In this document: piece after piece, positions 44,138 through 53,035 of the stretch | Layout of the letters: every line of letters begins with the position of its first letter | Position numbering within the stretch: position 1 is the stretch's first letter | DNA from: Kerstersia similis | GTDB taxonomy: Bacteria > Pseudomonadota > Gammaproteobacteria > Burkholderiales > Burkholderiaceae_B | NCBI RefSeq assembly: GCF_965139615.1 | Contig: NZ_CBCSIQ010000013.1 | Coordinates: 1-64,000, forward strand | Direction of reading: 5' to 3' | DNA: 64,000 nt | Program-made: the position numbers and the translations under genes | Notes under the pieces: model-generated | What the model was told of the DNA's origin: nothing | The model's database searches: none | Seen by the model: the letters and a program-made list of their open reading frames with translations, nothing else

Positions 44138-45412
44138 TTAGCGGGCGCCAAATCCCGTCAGCATGATTTTGATGGTCAAGATTACGATGATGGCATCCAA
44201 TGAAATTGAACAGTGTTTGATGTAATAGAAATCGTGTTCAATCTTGACCTGGGTTTCGTCGGTGCTGGCAGTGTAGCCCTGCCGAACTTGAGCCCATCCA
44301 GTGATACCGGGTTTGACAATATGCCGATAGTTATAGAACGGAATCTTGCAGTTGTATTCCTGTACGAAAGTCGGTTGCTCCGGACGCGGGCCGATGAGGC
44401 TCATGTCACCTTTCAGAATATTTAGGAACTGTGGTAGTTCATCAATGCGAAGCTTCCGAATGACCCGACCTACGCGTGTGATGCGCGGGTCTTCTTCACC
44501 GGCAAATTGTTCGGGCGCATGCCGGTCAAATCGCATGCTACGGAATTTGTAGATCGTAAATGGTTTGCCGCCTTGTCCGATGCGCGCTTGGCTATAAATG
44601 ACGGGGCCAGGGCTTTCCAGGCGGATAAGTACTGCGGTAACCAATCCGATGATCAGGGCAAGAGGGAGAAACAGCAGTACCAGCAAGATATCCATCAGCC
44701 ATTTGGCGATGGTATAGCCACGGTTTGGTAAAAGTGAGCCGATATTATTTTCTGACATACGGTGAATCTTGACCCTGCCGGTGAGGGCTTCGTATATCTG
44801 GCGGGCGTTGTACACGGCAATGTGTTGCAGTGCGCACTGTGTCAAAAAACGCTCGGTTTCAGGGGTGAGATCGCTGAAGTCTGCGACAACGCCGTCATAG
44901 CGGCGGTTTCCGAGGTCTAGTACATCCAAGCGGCGGCCGTCGATCGACTCCAGCTCTATGAGTTCTTCCGTATATTTCCCTCCTGGAATGATGGCCAGTT
45001 TCAGGCGGGTGTAGCGGCCGGTCAGCACATATTCGATATGCAGCCAGATGAGGGCCATGACTCCGCTGCTGAGCAGAAGGAAGCGTGATACATCAATACG
45101 TAGCATGAGTGTGATCACGATGGCCAGGCTGTATATAACGATGATTTGTGGGGCGATGAAGCCCAGCGAACGGCCACCGGGATAGATCCGACGCAGACGG
45201 TTGACGGCGAGATTACTCAGTACAAATGCCAGGGTTGTGACTGCGAGAGCAGTTTTTTGGCCTTGGTCTGGGGTGGTGAGGCTTGCAAACGACCAGGAAA
45301 ATGAAAAAGGCAGCACGATACAGACCAGCCAGCCCAGTAGCAGCGAGAATGGCCTGGAAAGCAAAAATTGCTCGTGTATTCGTCCAAAACGACGGTTGGG
45401 CAAGGAATTCAT
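44138..45412 (-). CDS. Polyprenyl phosphosugar transferase that starts O-unit synthesis (WbaP/WcaJ type)
   Basis: 424 residues. Four or five helices in the first 130 residues form the membrane anchor, then a soluble nucleotide-binding-like region, then a fifth hydrophobic hairpin (LMDILLVLLFLPLALIIGL) and the bacterial sugar transferase catalytic domain with YKFRSMR, KLRIDELPQFLNILKGD, GPRPEQPTFV and PGITGWAQVRQGY. It transfers a sugar-1-phosphate to undecaprenyl phosphate. The first sugar cannot be read from sequence; N-acetylated deoxyhexoses are common for the related WlbG. It heads a two-gene minus operon with GT2 and closes the low-GC cluster. Confidence 0.9.
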   Translation of the reverse strand: MNSLPNRRFGRIHEQFLLSRPFSLLLGWLVCIVLPFSFSWSFASLTTPDQGQKTALAVTTLAFVLSNLAVNRLRRIYPGGRSLGFIAPQIIVIYSLAIVITLMLRIDVSRFLLLSSGVMALIWLHIEYVLTGRYTRLKLAIIPGGKYTEELIELESIDGRRLDVLDLGNRRYDGVVADFSDLTPETERFLTQCALQHIAVYNARQIYEALTGRVKIHRMSENNIGSLLPNRGYTIAKWLMDILLVLLFLPLALIIGLVTAVLIRLESPGPVIYSQARIGQGGKPFTIYKFRSMRFDRHAPEQFAGEEDPRITRVGRVIRKLRIDELPQFLNILKGDMSLIGPRPEQPTFVQEYNCKIPFYNYRHIVKPGITGWAQVRQGYTASTDETQVKIEHDFYYIKHCSISLDAIIVILTIKIMLTGFGAR

Positions 45413-45605
45413 CTAAGGAGAAGATATCTTATTGGGTGTCGCTAGAACCCGGAATATTAAAGGCAAATAATTATATGTGTAATGTGTCGGAGACACTTAT
45501 TGTCACATATGAAGAAAATTTATATATGGTTGCAAGCGACATCGTCGAGCATTTGTTGTTCGCAATGCTTATTAATCTAAGTAGGAATTATGATTATTCA
45601 GGTAA

Positions 45606-46526
45606 TTACCGCTTCCGTGTGCCATACCATTCCAGAATTCCAATGGCAATGCCGCTGCAGCAGATGATACCAATGCCGGCCCAGGACCAGGCATCCGGCA
45701 TGTGGCGATAGATGATCCAGCCCCAGGCGCAGGCGCCGAGGATGTGGGCATAGTTGAAGGGTGCCAGGACAGAGGCCGGGGCGCTGCGGTAGGCCTGGAT
45801 TTGCAGCAGGTGTCCCAGTGCGCCAAAAACGCCAGTGGCCAGCAAGGGCAGCCAATAGAACAGCGGGGCGTCCCAGAGGGGCTGCCAGGCGTCCTGGATG
45901 AAAAACAGCACCAGGGTCAGGGCAATGGTGCCAAACAGGCCGCTCCAGATGAGGGAAGTCAGTGCATGGTCATTGGCCAGGCGGCGCGTGACGATGAATT
46001 GGCCGGCCAGGAAACAGGCCGTCAGAATACCGTAGAGTACGCCGATGGGATCTAGGCCGCTGCCGGGGCGGACGATAAAGAGTACGCCGATGAAGCCTGC
46101 CAGCGCGGCGATCCAGCGCGAGCGCTTGGGTGGTTCACGCAGGAGCCAGGGCGCTGCCGCCAGCATGATGAGCGGCGCCAGGAAAATGATTGCAGTCGCT
46201 TCAGCCTGGGGCAGATAGCGCAAGGTGGTAAACGCGCATAGGGTGGTCAGCAGCATCAGCAGGCCGCGCAGCAGTTGCGGTATGGGCTGCGAGGAGCGCA
46301 TGACGCGCAAGCCCTGTTTGGGCATGACGAGCGCCAGCACCAGCACGACATGGATCAGGTAGCGTACCCAGGCAGTCAGCAGCACCGGCATGCCGGCCAG
46401 CATCAGCCATTTGCTGCTGGCGTCCAGGGTGCTTAGCGTGGCGGTCGAGGCGATCAGAAGCAGAATGCCGGCAAGGTAGCGGCTGGCAGGCCGATTGCCA
46501 GAAGGGGGAAGGGAAGTGGATGTCAT
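45606..46526 (-). CDS. EamA / DMT-superfamily permease
   Basis: 306 residues from ATG 46526; the frame is open another 47 codons upstream, but those are hydrophilic and unlike the family. Ten hydrophobic helices in two EamA repeats, with CAFTTLRYLPQAEATAIIFLAPL in the first half (given in two helices) and the second repeat ending IICCSGIAIGILEWYGTRKR. The ribosome site is weak. Likely a metabolite exporter of unknown substrate. GC-rich codon use shows that it lies outside the polysaccharide segment. It diverges from phaB. Confidence 0.78.
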   Translation of the reverse strand: MTSTSLPPSGNRPASRYLAGILLLIASTATLSTLDASSKWLMLAGMPVLLTAWVRYLIHVVLVLALVMPKQGLRVMRSSQPIPQLLRGLLMLLTTLCAFTTLRYLPQAEATAIIFLAPLIMLAAAPWLLREPPKRSRWIAALAGFIGVLFIVRPGSGLDPIGVLYGILTACFLAGQFIVTRRLANDHALTSLIWSGLFGTIALTLVLFFIQDAWQPLWDAPLFYWLPLLATGVFGALGHLLQIQAYRSAPASVLAPFNYAHILGACAWGWIIYRHMPDAWSWAGIGIICCSGIAIGILEWYGTRKR

Positions 46527-46933
46527 AGGAAGGCGGATGTCTTGGTCGTCAAGATACCGTATTCCTGTCAGGCTGGGTATGGCCAGAGAAGCAAGGCGTG
46601 CCTGAATGCGCAAGCTGTTGTTCTGAATCCTGTTACAAGATGGCAATTCACGCCAGCTTATCTTCAATAGACAGTACGCAGTGGCTGCCTGAAATTGCTT
46701 GAAATTACCTGAAACCTGTTGAACTGAATTTGTCCGAAAGTAAGAACTTTTGTTGTGCGGTGCTTTGCGTTACGTCAAAATCATTGCAGTGCGACATGTT
46801 TTTTTAAGGCAACCTTGGTACCATCCAGAATATTCTGAAGTACCCGGATTTCCTGGCTGGCGCGGTATGCGGCAGCTGTCTTAAATATTGCGGCAGGCGC
46901 CGCAAGGTTGCTACAAAAACGTAGGGGTTATCT
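46527..46933. other. Divergent region between EamA gene and phaB
   Basis: 407 bases with no supported gene. It contains a run of four related 10-base units at 46687-46726 and, at 46784-46795, TTGCAGTGCGAC, which loosely resembles TGC-rich PhaR sites described for other PHA producers. The phaB promoter must lie here, but I could not fix its boxes. Confidence 0.45.
46687..46726. repeat. Four diverged 10-bp repeats upstream of phaB
   Basis: Units start GCCTGAAATT, GCTTGAAATT, ACCTGAAACC, TGTTGAACTG; TTGAA or CTGAA recurs every ten bases, one helical turn. Position about 210-250 bases upstream of phaB suggests a possible protein-binding array, or a decayed microsatellite. Confidence 0.5.
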
Positions 46934-47671
46934 ATGACACAAAAAGTTGCATTAGTTACCGGCGGTATGGGCGGCATTGGAACGGCAATTTGCCGCAAAT
47001 TGGCTGATGCAGGTTTCAAGGTCGTCGCGGGGGCAAGTCTGTCGCGTGATCCCAAGGCTTGGCTGGAAGAGCAAAAAGCGGCTGGCTATGAATTCCATGC
47101 CATGTTGAGCGATGTGTCTGATTGGGAGAGCACCAAGGCAGCAGTCGCCAAGGTTGTAGAAACCGTGGGCCCGATCGACGTACTGGTGAATAATGCCGGC
47201 ATTACCCGTGACGGTGTGTTTCGCAAGATGTCGCTGGAAAACTGGCGTGCAGTGATCGACACCAATCTGAATAGCCTTTTCAATGTCACCAAACAAGTGA
47301 TTGAAGGCATGGTCGAGCGCCAATGGGGCCGTGTGATCAATATCAGTTCGGTCAATGGTCAGAAAGGGCAGTTTGGCCAGGTGAACTATTCCGCTGCCAA
47401 GGCGGGTATTCATGGCTTTACCATGGCATTGGCGCAGGAAGTCGCGGCCAAGGGCGTGACGGTCAACACGGTGTCGCCCGGCTATATCGCCACGGAAATG
47501 GTGCGTGCCGTGCCGGAAGAGGCGCTGCAGAAGATTGTCGCCGGTATTCCGGTGCGTCGTCTGGGTGAGCCGGTGGAAATTGCCTCGATCATTGCGTGGT
47601 TGGCTTCCGATGAAGCGGGTTTTGCCACGGGCGGAGATTTCTCCGTCAATGGCGGCCTGCACATGATGTAA
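46934..47671 (+). CDS. phaB: Acetoacetyl-CoA reductase (NADPH)
   Basis: 245 residues, short-chain dehydrogenase. It reduces acetoacetyl-CoA to (R)-3-hydroxybutyryl-CoA, the monomer for PHA synthase. The cofactor motif VTGGMGGIG starts at residue 8, NNAG at 86, and the catalytic S139, Y152 and K156 lie in NISSVNGQKGQFGQVNYSAAK (broken over two strands). The motif SVNGQKGQFGQ separates PhaB from FabG-type reductases. It starts a plus operon phaB-pta-ackA, with pta 12 bases downstream. Confidence 0.94.
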   Translation: MTQKVALVTGGMGGIGTAICRKLADAGFKVVAGASLSRDPKAWLEEQKAAGYEFHAMLSDVSDWESTKAAVAKVVETVGPIDVLVNNAGITRDGVFRKMSLENWRAVIDTNLNSLFNVTKQVIEGMVERQWGRVINISSVNGQKGQFGQVNYSAAKAGIHGFTMALAQEVAAKGVTVNTVSPGYIATEMVRAVPEEALQKIVAGIPVRRLGEPVEIASIIAWLASDEAGFATGGDFSVNGGLHMM

Positions 47672-47683
47672 GGCGAGCCGGCC

Positions 47684-48679
47684 ATGGGACAGCAACCAGT
47701 GGCCGGCCAATCGGCCGGCAGTATCCCCGGCGCCTCGCAAGAGGGGACGCAAGGGGGAGCACATTACGAAGCCTTGATTGCCAAGGCGCAGAGTCTGCAG
47801 GCACAGGTCTGCGCGGTGGCGCATCCTTGCGATGAGGTTTCACTCTCCGGGGCGCTGGAAGCTGGCCGTCTGGGTCTGATGAAGCCCTTGCTGGTCGGCC
47901 CGCAGGCGCGTATCCGCAGTGTGGCGGAACAGGCCGGGCTGGACTTGAACGGCGTGGAGATTATCGACACGCCACACAGCCATGCTTCGGCAGAAGTCGC
48001 GGTGCAGCAGGTGCGCTGCGGCCGGGCCTCGTTGCTGATGAAGGGCAGCCTCCATACCGATGAGTTGATGAGTGCGGTCGTGGCGCGGGAAACCGGCCTG
48101 CGTACCGGACGCCGCATCAGCCATGTGTTTGTGATGGAAGTGCCTGCCTATGCCTATCCGCTCTTCATCACGGACGCGGCCATCAACATCAATCCCGATC
48201 TTGAAGCCAAAGCCGATATCGTCCGCAATGTGATCGACCTGCACATCGGGTTGGGTCTGGGCGAACCGCGTGTGGCGATCTTGTCCGCCGTGGAGCAGGT
48301 GACGCCGCAGATTCCGAATACGATTGTTGCGGCCGCCCTGTGCAAGATGGCGGATCGCGGCCAGATCGCCGGTGGCTTGCTGGACGGACCGCTGGCGCTG
48401 GACAATGCGATCGACATGGACGCAGCGCGGATCAAAGGCATCAAATCCGCCGTGGCTGGGCGGGCGCAGGTGCTGGTCGTTCCGGATCTCGAGGCGGGCA
48501 ATATGCTGGCCAAGAATCTGATCTTCCTGTCTGGCGCCAGTTCTGCCGGCGTGGTTGTGGGCGCACGCGTCCCGATTATTCTGACGAGCCGTGCCGAGCA
48601 CATGCGCGCCCGACTGGCGTCGTGCGCAGTGAGCGCCATTTACGCCGAGTACCTGCTGCGACAGCGGCCGGTGGCTTGA
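47684..48679 (+). CDS. pta: Phosphate acetyltransferase (short, PTA/PTB type)
   Basis: 331 residues of the phosphate acetyl/butyryltransferase family, the short form without the N-terminal regulatory domain of E. coli Pta. It interconverts acetyl-CoA and acetyl phosphate. Recognisable parts are GLMKPLLVGPQARI, SLLMKGSLHTDELM, HVFVMEVPAYAYPLFITDAAIN (in two pieces) and GLLDGPLALDNAI. The first 25 residues are Gly/Ser-rich and may be partly untranslated. It sits between phaB and ackA, forming an acetyl-CoA overflow or acetate-uptake module. A phosphotransbutyrylase specificity cannot be excluded. Confidence 0.88.
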   Translation: MGQQPVAGQSAGSIPGASQEGTQGGAHYEALIAKAQSLQAQVCAVAHPCDEVSLSGALEAGRLGLMKPLLVGPQARIRSVAEQAGLDLNGVEIIDTPHSHASAEVAVQQVRCGRASLLMKGSLHTDELMSAVVARETGLRTGRRISHVFVMEVPAYAYPLFITDAAININPDLEAKADIVRNVIDLHIGLGLGEPRVAILSAVEQVTPQIPNTIVAAALCKMADRGQIAGGLLDGPLALDNAIDMDAARIKGIKSAVAGRAQVLVVPDLEAGNMLAKNLIFLSGASSAGVVVGARVPIILTSRAEHMRARLASCAVSAIYAEYLLRQRPVA

Positions 48680-48733
48680 GCGGCGCCAGGGCTGGTGGGA
48701 CTTGGAACGGCACGGATAGCGAGGTTGGCAGCA

Positions 48734-49924
48734 GTGATAGATGAAACGATATTGGTGGTCAATGCGGGCAGTTCCAGCTTCAAGTTCCGGCTTTACGGCG
48801 TGCCGGACACGCGGGATCCGGCAGCGCTGGAACCGCTGCTGGATGGGCAGGTATCGGGCATAGGCGGCCGCCAGCCGCGTTTCAAGGTCAAGGCGGCGAC
48901 AGGGCAGAAATTGGCCGACGAGCCACTGGCGCCTGAGGCCGCGCGCGATATCGGTGCTGCCCAGGAGCTGCTCAGCAATTGGTTGGCAGACCGTCTTGAC
49001 AGTCCTCCGATTGCCATCGGCCATCGGGTGGTGCATGGCGGGCCGGAATTTACCGAACCGGTGCGTGTGAATGAGGAAGTGCTGCAGCAGTTGCATGCGC
49101 TGGTGCCTCTGGCACCGCTGCACCAGCCCTCCGCGCTGGAGGCGATTGAAGTGATCCGCCAGATTGCGCCGGCGATGCGGCAGGTGGCCTGCTTCGATAC
49201 CGCGTTTCACCGTACGCATTCCGAGGTGGCCGACCGATACGCCATTCCGGAAGCCATGTTCAATCAAGGCGTACGGCGTTATGGGTTCCATGGCCTGTCC
49301 TACGAGTACATACAACGCCGCATGCGTGAACTGTCGCCAGAGCATGCCGCGGGCAGGCTGGTCGTGGCCCATTTGGGGTCGGGGGCTTCGGCCTGCGCCA
49401 TGAAGCAGGGTATCAGTGTCGATAGCACCATGGGGTTTACCGCCCTGGACGGTTTGCCGATGTCCACGCGCCCGGGCCGCCTGGATGCCGGGGTGGTGCT
49501 GTGGATGATGGAGCGGGGCATGAGCCCGGAGGAAGTCCAGCGCGTGCTCTACAAGGAAAGCGGAATGCTGGGGCTCTCGGGCATCAGTGCCGATATGCGT
49601 GAAATCGCCGCCAGCGATACCGCTGCGGCCCGGCGTGCGCGCGAGTATTTCGCCTGGCGCACGGCGGAAGGTATCGCCGGCCTGTGCGTGGCAACGGGTG
49701 GCCTGGATGCGCTGGTCTTTACGGCAGGCGTAGGCGAGAACGACGCCCAGGCTCGCGCCCAGGTTTGCGAGCGCCTGGATTGGCTGGGAGTGCGGCTGGA
49801 TGCCGAGCGCAATCAGGCGCATGCAACGGTCATTTCGGCAGACGATAGCCGTGTGGTCGTGTATGTTGTGCCCACCAATGAAGAATTGGTGATTGCGGAG
49901 CACACGCTGTCCTTATTGCAATGA
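48734..49924 (+). CDS. ackA: Acetate kinase
   Basis: 396 residues from the GTG at 48734, which follows GAGG; a GTG at 48695 is also in frame and would add 13 residues, but family proteins start just before LVVNAGSSSFKFRLY, with the ribose/phosphate-binding N10. HRVVHGG, CFDTAFHRTH, YGFHGLSYEYI and VVAHLGSGASACAM are the acetokinase signatures, and FTAGVGEND lies near the C-terminus. With Pta it links acetyl phosphate, ATP and acetate. It ends the phaB-pta-ackA operon at a bidirectional terminator. Confidence 0.94.
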   Translation: MIDETILVVNAGSSSFKFRLYGVPDTRDPAALEPLLDGQVSGIGGRQPRFKVKAATGQKLADEPLAPEAARDIGAAQELLSNWLADRLDSPPIAIGHRVVHGGPEFTEPVRVNEEVLQQLHALVPLAPLHQPSALEAIEVIRQIAPAMRQVACFDTAFHRTHSEVADRYAIPEAMFNQGVRRYGFHGLSYEYIQRRMRELSPEHAAGRLVVAHLGSGASACAMKQGISVDSTMGFTALDGLPMSTRPGRLDAGVVLWMMERGMSPEEVQRVLYKESGMLGLSGISADMREIAASDTAAARRAREYFAWRTAEGIAGLCVATGGLDALVFTAGVGENDAQARAQVCERLDWLGVRLDAERNQAHATVISADDSRVVVYVVPTNEELVIAEHTLSLLQ

Positions 49925-49962
49925 CTGGGGCCGTGCCCGGCTGAGCGGGCGATAGGCATGAA

Positions 49963-50003
49963 AAAAAACAGGGCCGCTTGATGAACAAGCGGCCCTGTTT
50001 TTT
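49963..50003. terminator. Bidirectional terminator between ackA and the MFS gene
   Basis: A perfect 18-pair stem (AAAAAACAGGGCCGCTTG with its complement) and five-base loop has a T tract on both strands. It ends ackA on the plus strand and the convergent MFS gene on the minus strand. Confidence 0.92.
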
Positions 50004-50037
50004 GTGTCGTGCCGGAGGAGCAGTCGGGACGTTGTGG

Positions 50038-51315
50038 CTAAGCCGCCGCGACCGGGCTGGTGGCAGGTTTTGCGCCGCGGGCAATGGCGGCCGCCAGCAA
50101 GGCCGAGCAGCACATCGCCGCGCCGGCGGCCAGCCAGGGGCCTTGCAGCCTGCCGGAATCCATCATGACGCCAAACGCGAGGGGGCCTAGCGCCGCGCCG
50201 ACGTCCATGCCGGAATAGACCAGGCCATAGACGGAACCGACCGAACCTTTGGGCGTGACCCGCCGAATCAGCATGTCGCGTGAAGGGCCGGCGATACCGG
50301 AGAAAAACCCTGCCAGCGCGATGGCGGCCAGCACGGCTTGCGCGGGTACCCAGTTGAGTGCCACCAGAACCAGCATCAGGCCGGAGAGCACCAGCGCTGC
50401 GCCGATGATCAGTTCATTGCGGGCACTGGAGCGCGCCAGGAAGCCCCCGACAAACATGCCCAGCGCAGCGGCGATCATGTAGCCTGACAATGCCGAGCTG
50501 GCGACGATTTCCGTCAGGTGGTGCACCTGTTGCAGGATGGGGATGGTGTAGTTCTGTACCGAAGAGAAAGCCAGCGAGCTGGTGCCGAAAAAGGCAAAGG
50601 CCGCCCACAGGACGGGATTGCGCAGCAGCGACACCAGGCTGGCAGGAGCGGTATGCGGGCTTCCCTGCTGGCGGGCGGCCAGGGCGGCCTGACGGTGTCG
50701 GGTCTGGCTGTCACCGAGGTGGTCGCGCCCCAGCAGGCACAGCAGCAAGACGACGCCAGCCAGCAAGCCGGCGCATAGCGCCGCGCTGCGCCAGCCAGCG
50801 GCAACACTGATCGTGCTCAGGAAAACCGGCGCGAGCGCCCAGCCCAGGCTGCCGGTCAGCAGATGCAGGCTGAAGGCGTGCCCGAGGCGTGTCGGATGGA
50901 TACGCTGATTGATGATGGCGTAATCGACCGGGTGAAAAACCGAGTTGCCCAGACCGGCTATCAGCGCGGCAATGACCAGTACCGTGTAGTTGGGGGCGGC
51001 GCTGATCAACAAGCCTGCCGTCATGAAGCTGCCCAGGCCGAACCAGAGCACGCTGCGTGCGCCGATGCGATCCACGATGAAACCTGAGGAAGCCTGCCCC
51101 ACGCCCGAGGCCACGAAAAATAGCGATACCAGCAGGCCGAGCTGAGCGTAGTCCAGCCCGAAGGCCAGGCCCAGCGAGGTGTATAGCGTCGGAATGACGA
51201 GCTGGAAAAAGTGCGAAGTGGCATGCGCAATACCCACCAGGGTAATGGTGTGCCAGTCGCTTTTGGCGGGCGGTTGCTCGCGCTCGGGCAAGGTGGAGGA
51301 GGCCGTACTGCTCAT
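50038..51315 (-). CDS. MFS exporter, fosmidomycin-resistance (Fsr)-like
   Basis: 425 residues from the ATG at 51315; the frame extends 33 codons upstream into the neighbouring gene without a good start. Twelve helices; the opening HTITLVGIAHATSHFFQLV and GLLVSLFFVASGVGQASSG resemble Fsr-type MFS proteins. It probably exports a small hydrophilic compound or drug. It lies 34 bases after the small two-helix membrane protein gene on the same strand and ends at the shared terminator with ackA. Confidence 0.8.
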   Translation of the reverse strand: MSSTASSTLPEREQPPAKSDWHTITLVGIAHATSHFFQLVIPTLYTSLGLAFGLDYAQLGLLVSLFFVASGVGQASSGFIVDRIGARSVLWFGLGSFMTAGLLISAAPNYTVLVIAALIAGLGNSVFHPVDYAIINQRIHPTRLGHAFSLHLLTGSLGWALAPVFLSTISVAAGWRSAALCAGLLAGVVLLLCLLGRDHLGDSQTRHRQAALAARQQGSPHTAPASLVSLLRNPVLWAAFAFFGTSSLAFSSVQNYTIPILQQVHHLTEIVASSALSGYMIAAALGMFVGGFLARSSARNELIIGAALVLSGLMLVLVALNWVPAQAVLAAIALAGFFSGIAGPSRDMLIRRVTPKGSVGSVYGLVYSGMDVGAALGPLAFGVMMDSGRLQGPWLAAGAAMCCSALLAAAIARGAKPATSPVAAA

Positions 51316-51349
51316 GGCGGGATTCTCGGAAAGGGGCGACCGGGCGGGA

Positions 51350-51823
51350 TCAGGCTTGATGTGAGGGCAGGGAGCGCCATTGCGCGTGCATGGACCAGCG
51401 GCGTGCCAGTTCATCGCGCAGCAGGGCGGCGTGGTCGGGCGTCAGAGTCGTGGGGGAGTTCAGGCGGGAGCCATCGCGCATCTGCATGGCGACGCCGTAG
51501 CTGGTGAATTGCTTGGTGCGGTTGGGCAGTCCTACCCGGCCAACGTACAGGCCGCCAGCGAGCGCCAGGGCGAAGATGAAGGCATAGACAACGGGCCCGC
51601 CATTGCTCAGCATGATACCGATGCTGGTACCGAACGAGATGCAGATGGCAACGAAGGCGACGACGCCCAGCAACCAGCCGCCCATGCGTTGTTCCGTTAC
51701 CTTGGCGTTGGGATGGAATGCGATGCTGGATATCTGCTCGCGGGGATAGATCTGGCCGTTCAGGGTCAGGAAGTCGTCCTGGAGGCCGTAGGGAGTGGAT
51801 GCGTCAGAGGTTTGCATGCTCAT
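51350..51823 (-). CDS. Small membrane protein with two helices, unknown function
   Basis: 157 residues. A soluble N-terminal beta-like part (LNGQIYPREQISSIAFHPN) is followed by two hydrophobic helices at about residues 47-68 and 76-92, then a soluble C-terminal part with SYGVAMQMRDGSRL. This resembles the DUF6232 group of small proteins that share a PH-like start and a two-helix hairpin, but the match is from memory only. It is 34 bases upstream of the Fsr-like exporter and may be co-transcribed. No function can be given. Confidence 0.65.
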   Translation of the reverse strand: MSMQTSDASTPYGLQDDFLTLNGQIYPREQISSIAFHPNAKVTEQRMGGWLLGVVAFVAICISFGTSIGIMLSNGGPVVYAFIFALALAGGLYVGRVGLPNRTKQFTSYGVAMQMRDGSRLNSPTTLTPDHAALLRDELARRWSMHAQWRSLPSHQA

Positions 51824-52076
51824 GGATGGCGGTCCTGATTCCGGCGAGAGCCGGGAGGGATAGGGAAAGGCATGTCGCCGCTGCCCATGACGCTGGCATA
51901 CCGTCAGGAAAGCTGCAGGTGCCCGGAAATGACATGGGACAAAAAGGCAATCTTGCTCGCGAGTTTAGCGCGAGTATGCTGAAGAGGCGCTTAAGGGTGC
52001 ACCAGGGTGGGGCGGCATGGGATCGACTGGCATAAGCGGCCCAGGGGGCTTGCCAGCACTGGCCGGATGCTCGAAA

Positions 52077-52102
52077 GGCGGCGCCGGCGCCTCGGCGCCG
52101 CC
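52077..52102 (-). terminator. Terminator after panC
   Basis: On the minus strand a perfect 10-pair stem GGCGGCGCCG / CGGCGCCGCC with a six-base loop is followed by TTTCG, a short T tail. It lies 9 bases after the panC stop. Confidence 0.6.
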
Positions 52103-52110
52103 CCTGGCTG

Positions 52111-52938
52111 TTACAGCTCCAGATTGTCGATCAGGCGGGTGTTGCCCAGCCGGGCCGCGCCCAGAGCGACCAGGCGGGATTCTTCCGTTGATGGCGTCTG
52201 CAAGGTGTCGGCCTGGCGCAAAGTCAGGTAGTCCGGTTTCCAGCCTTGCGCGGCCAACTGCGCCCGGGCTTCACTTTCCATGGCTGCCAGGTCGCGCCGG
52301 CCTTGGTGCCAGGCGTCGGCCAGGGTTTGCAGGGCGGCATGCAGTTGCGGTGCGGCCTGGCGTTCTGCCTGCGCCAGGTAGCCATTGCGGGAGGATAGCG
52401 CAAGGCCGTCAGTGGCACGGGTGGTCGCGCCAGCCACAATTTCTATGGGCAGGGCGAATTGGCGCACCATGGCACGGATGACCTGCAATTGCTGGTAGTC
52501 TTTCTTGCCGAAAACGGCATAGGCAGGCTGGACGCAAGAGAACAGCTTCATCACGACCGTGCAGACGCCGGTGAAGAAACCTGGGCGGAACTCTCCTTCC
52601 AGAATGTCGGCAATGGCCGGGTCGGGTTGTACCTTGAAAGTCTGTGGCTCTGGGTACAGATCGGCTTCGCGAGGGGCAAACAGGATGTCGCAGCCGTTTT
52701 GCCGCAGCTTTTCGCAGTCGGCTTCCCAGGTGCGCGGGTAGCTGTCGAAGTCTTCGTGGGGCAGGAATTGCAGCCGGTTGACGAAGATGCTGGCGACAGT
52801 GGCGTCGCCCAGTGCCGTTGCCTGGCGTACCAGCGAAAGGTGGCCGTCATGCAGATTACCCATGGTCGGGACAAATGCCGGGCGACGGCTGGCGGCCAGG
52901 GCGGCACGAAGTTCGGCCGGGGTGTGTACGATTTTCAT
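52111..52938 (-). CDS. panC: Pantothenate synthetase
   Basis: 275 residues from ATG 52938, the usual length; the longer open frame into panB is not real. It joins pantoate and beta-alanine with ATP. The nucleotidyl-transferase motifs are PTMGNLHDGHLSLV (HIGH-like, near residue 25), FVNRLQFLPHEDF (near 52), VFGKKDYQQLQVI (KMSKS-side region, near 145) and LALSSRNGYL (near 183). It is 97 bases after panB in the order panD, panB, panC on the minus strand, with a strong hairpin in the panB-panC gap. Confidence 0.95.
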   Translation of the reverse strand: MKIVHTPAELRAALAASRRPAFVPTMGNLHDGHLSLVRQATALGDATVASIFVNRLQFLPHEDFDSYPRTWEADCEKLRQNGCDILFAPREADLYPEPQTFKVQPDPAIADILEGEFRPGFFTGVCTVVMKLFSCVQPAYAVFGKKDYQQLQVIRAMVRQFALPIEIVAGATTRATDGLALSSRNGYLAQAERQAAPQLHAALQTLADAWHQGRRDLAAMESEARAQLAAQGWKPDYLTLRQADTLQTPSTEESRLVALGAARLGNTRLIDNLEL

Positions 52939-52952
52939 CGGGGTGTTTCCTG

Positions 52953-52979
52953 GCGCCTGCCGGCCATGCCGGCAGGCGC
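52953..52979. repeat. Perfect hairpin in the panB-panC gap
   Basis: A 12-pair stem GCGCCTGCCGGC / GCCGGCAGGCGC with loop CAT. On the minus strand, the direction of transcription, the T run lies before and not after it, so it is not a standard terminator. It sits 14 bases upstream of the panC start codon and may influence translation or RNA decay. Confidence 0.6.
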
Positions 52980-53035
52980 GAAAAAAGGGGCTACCAGAAA
53001 AGCGGTTACCAAAAAATCGACGATGACAAAACCAA

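Noticed and set aside
52756..52800. PanC substitution (VNRLQF where E. coli has VNP before a hydrophobic-QF)
   Set aside because: From memory this Arg form is usual in Burkholderiales PanC, and the catalytic motifs are intact, so it is not a defect.
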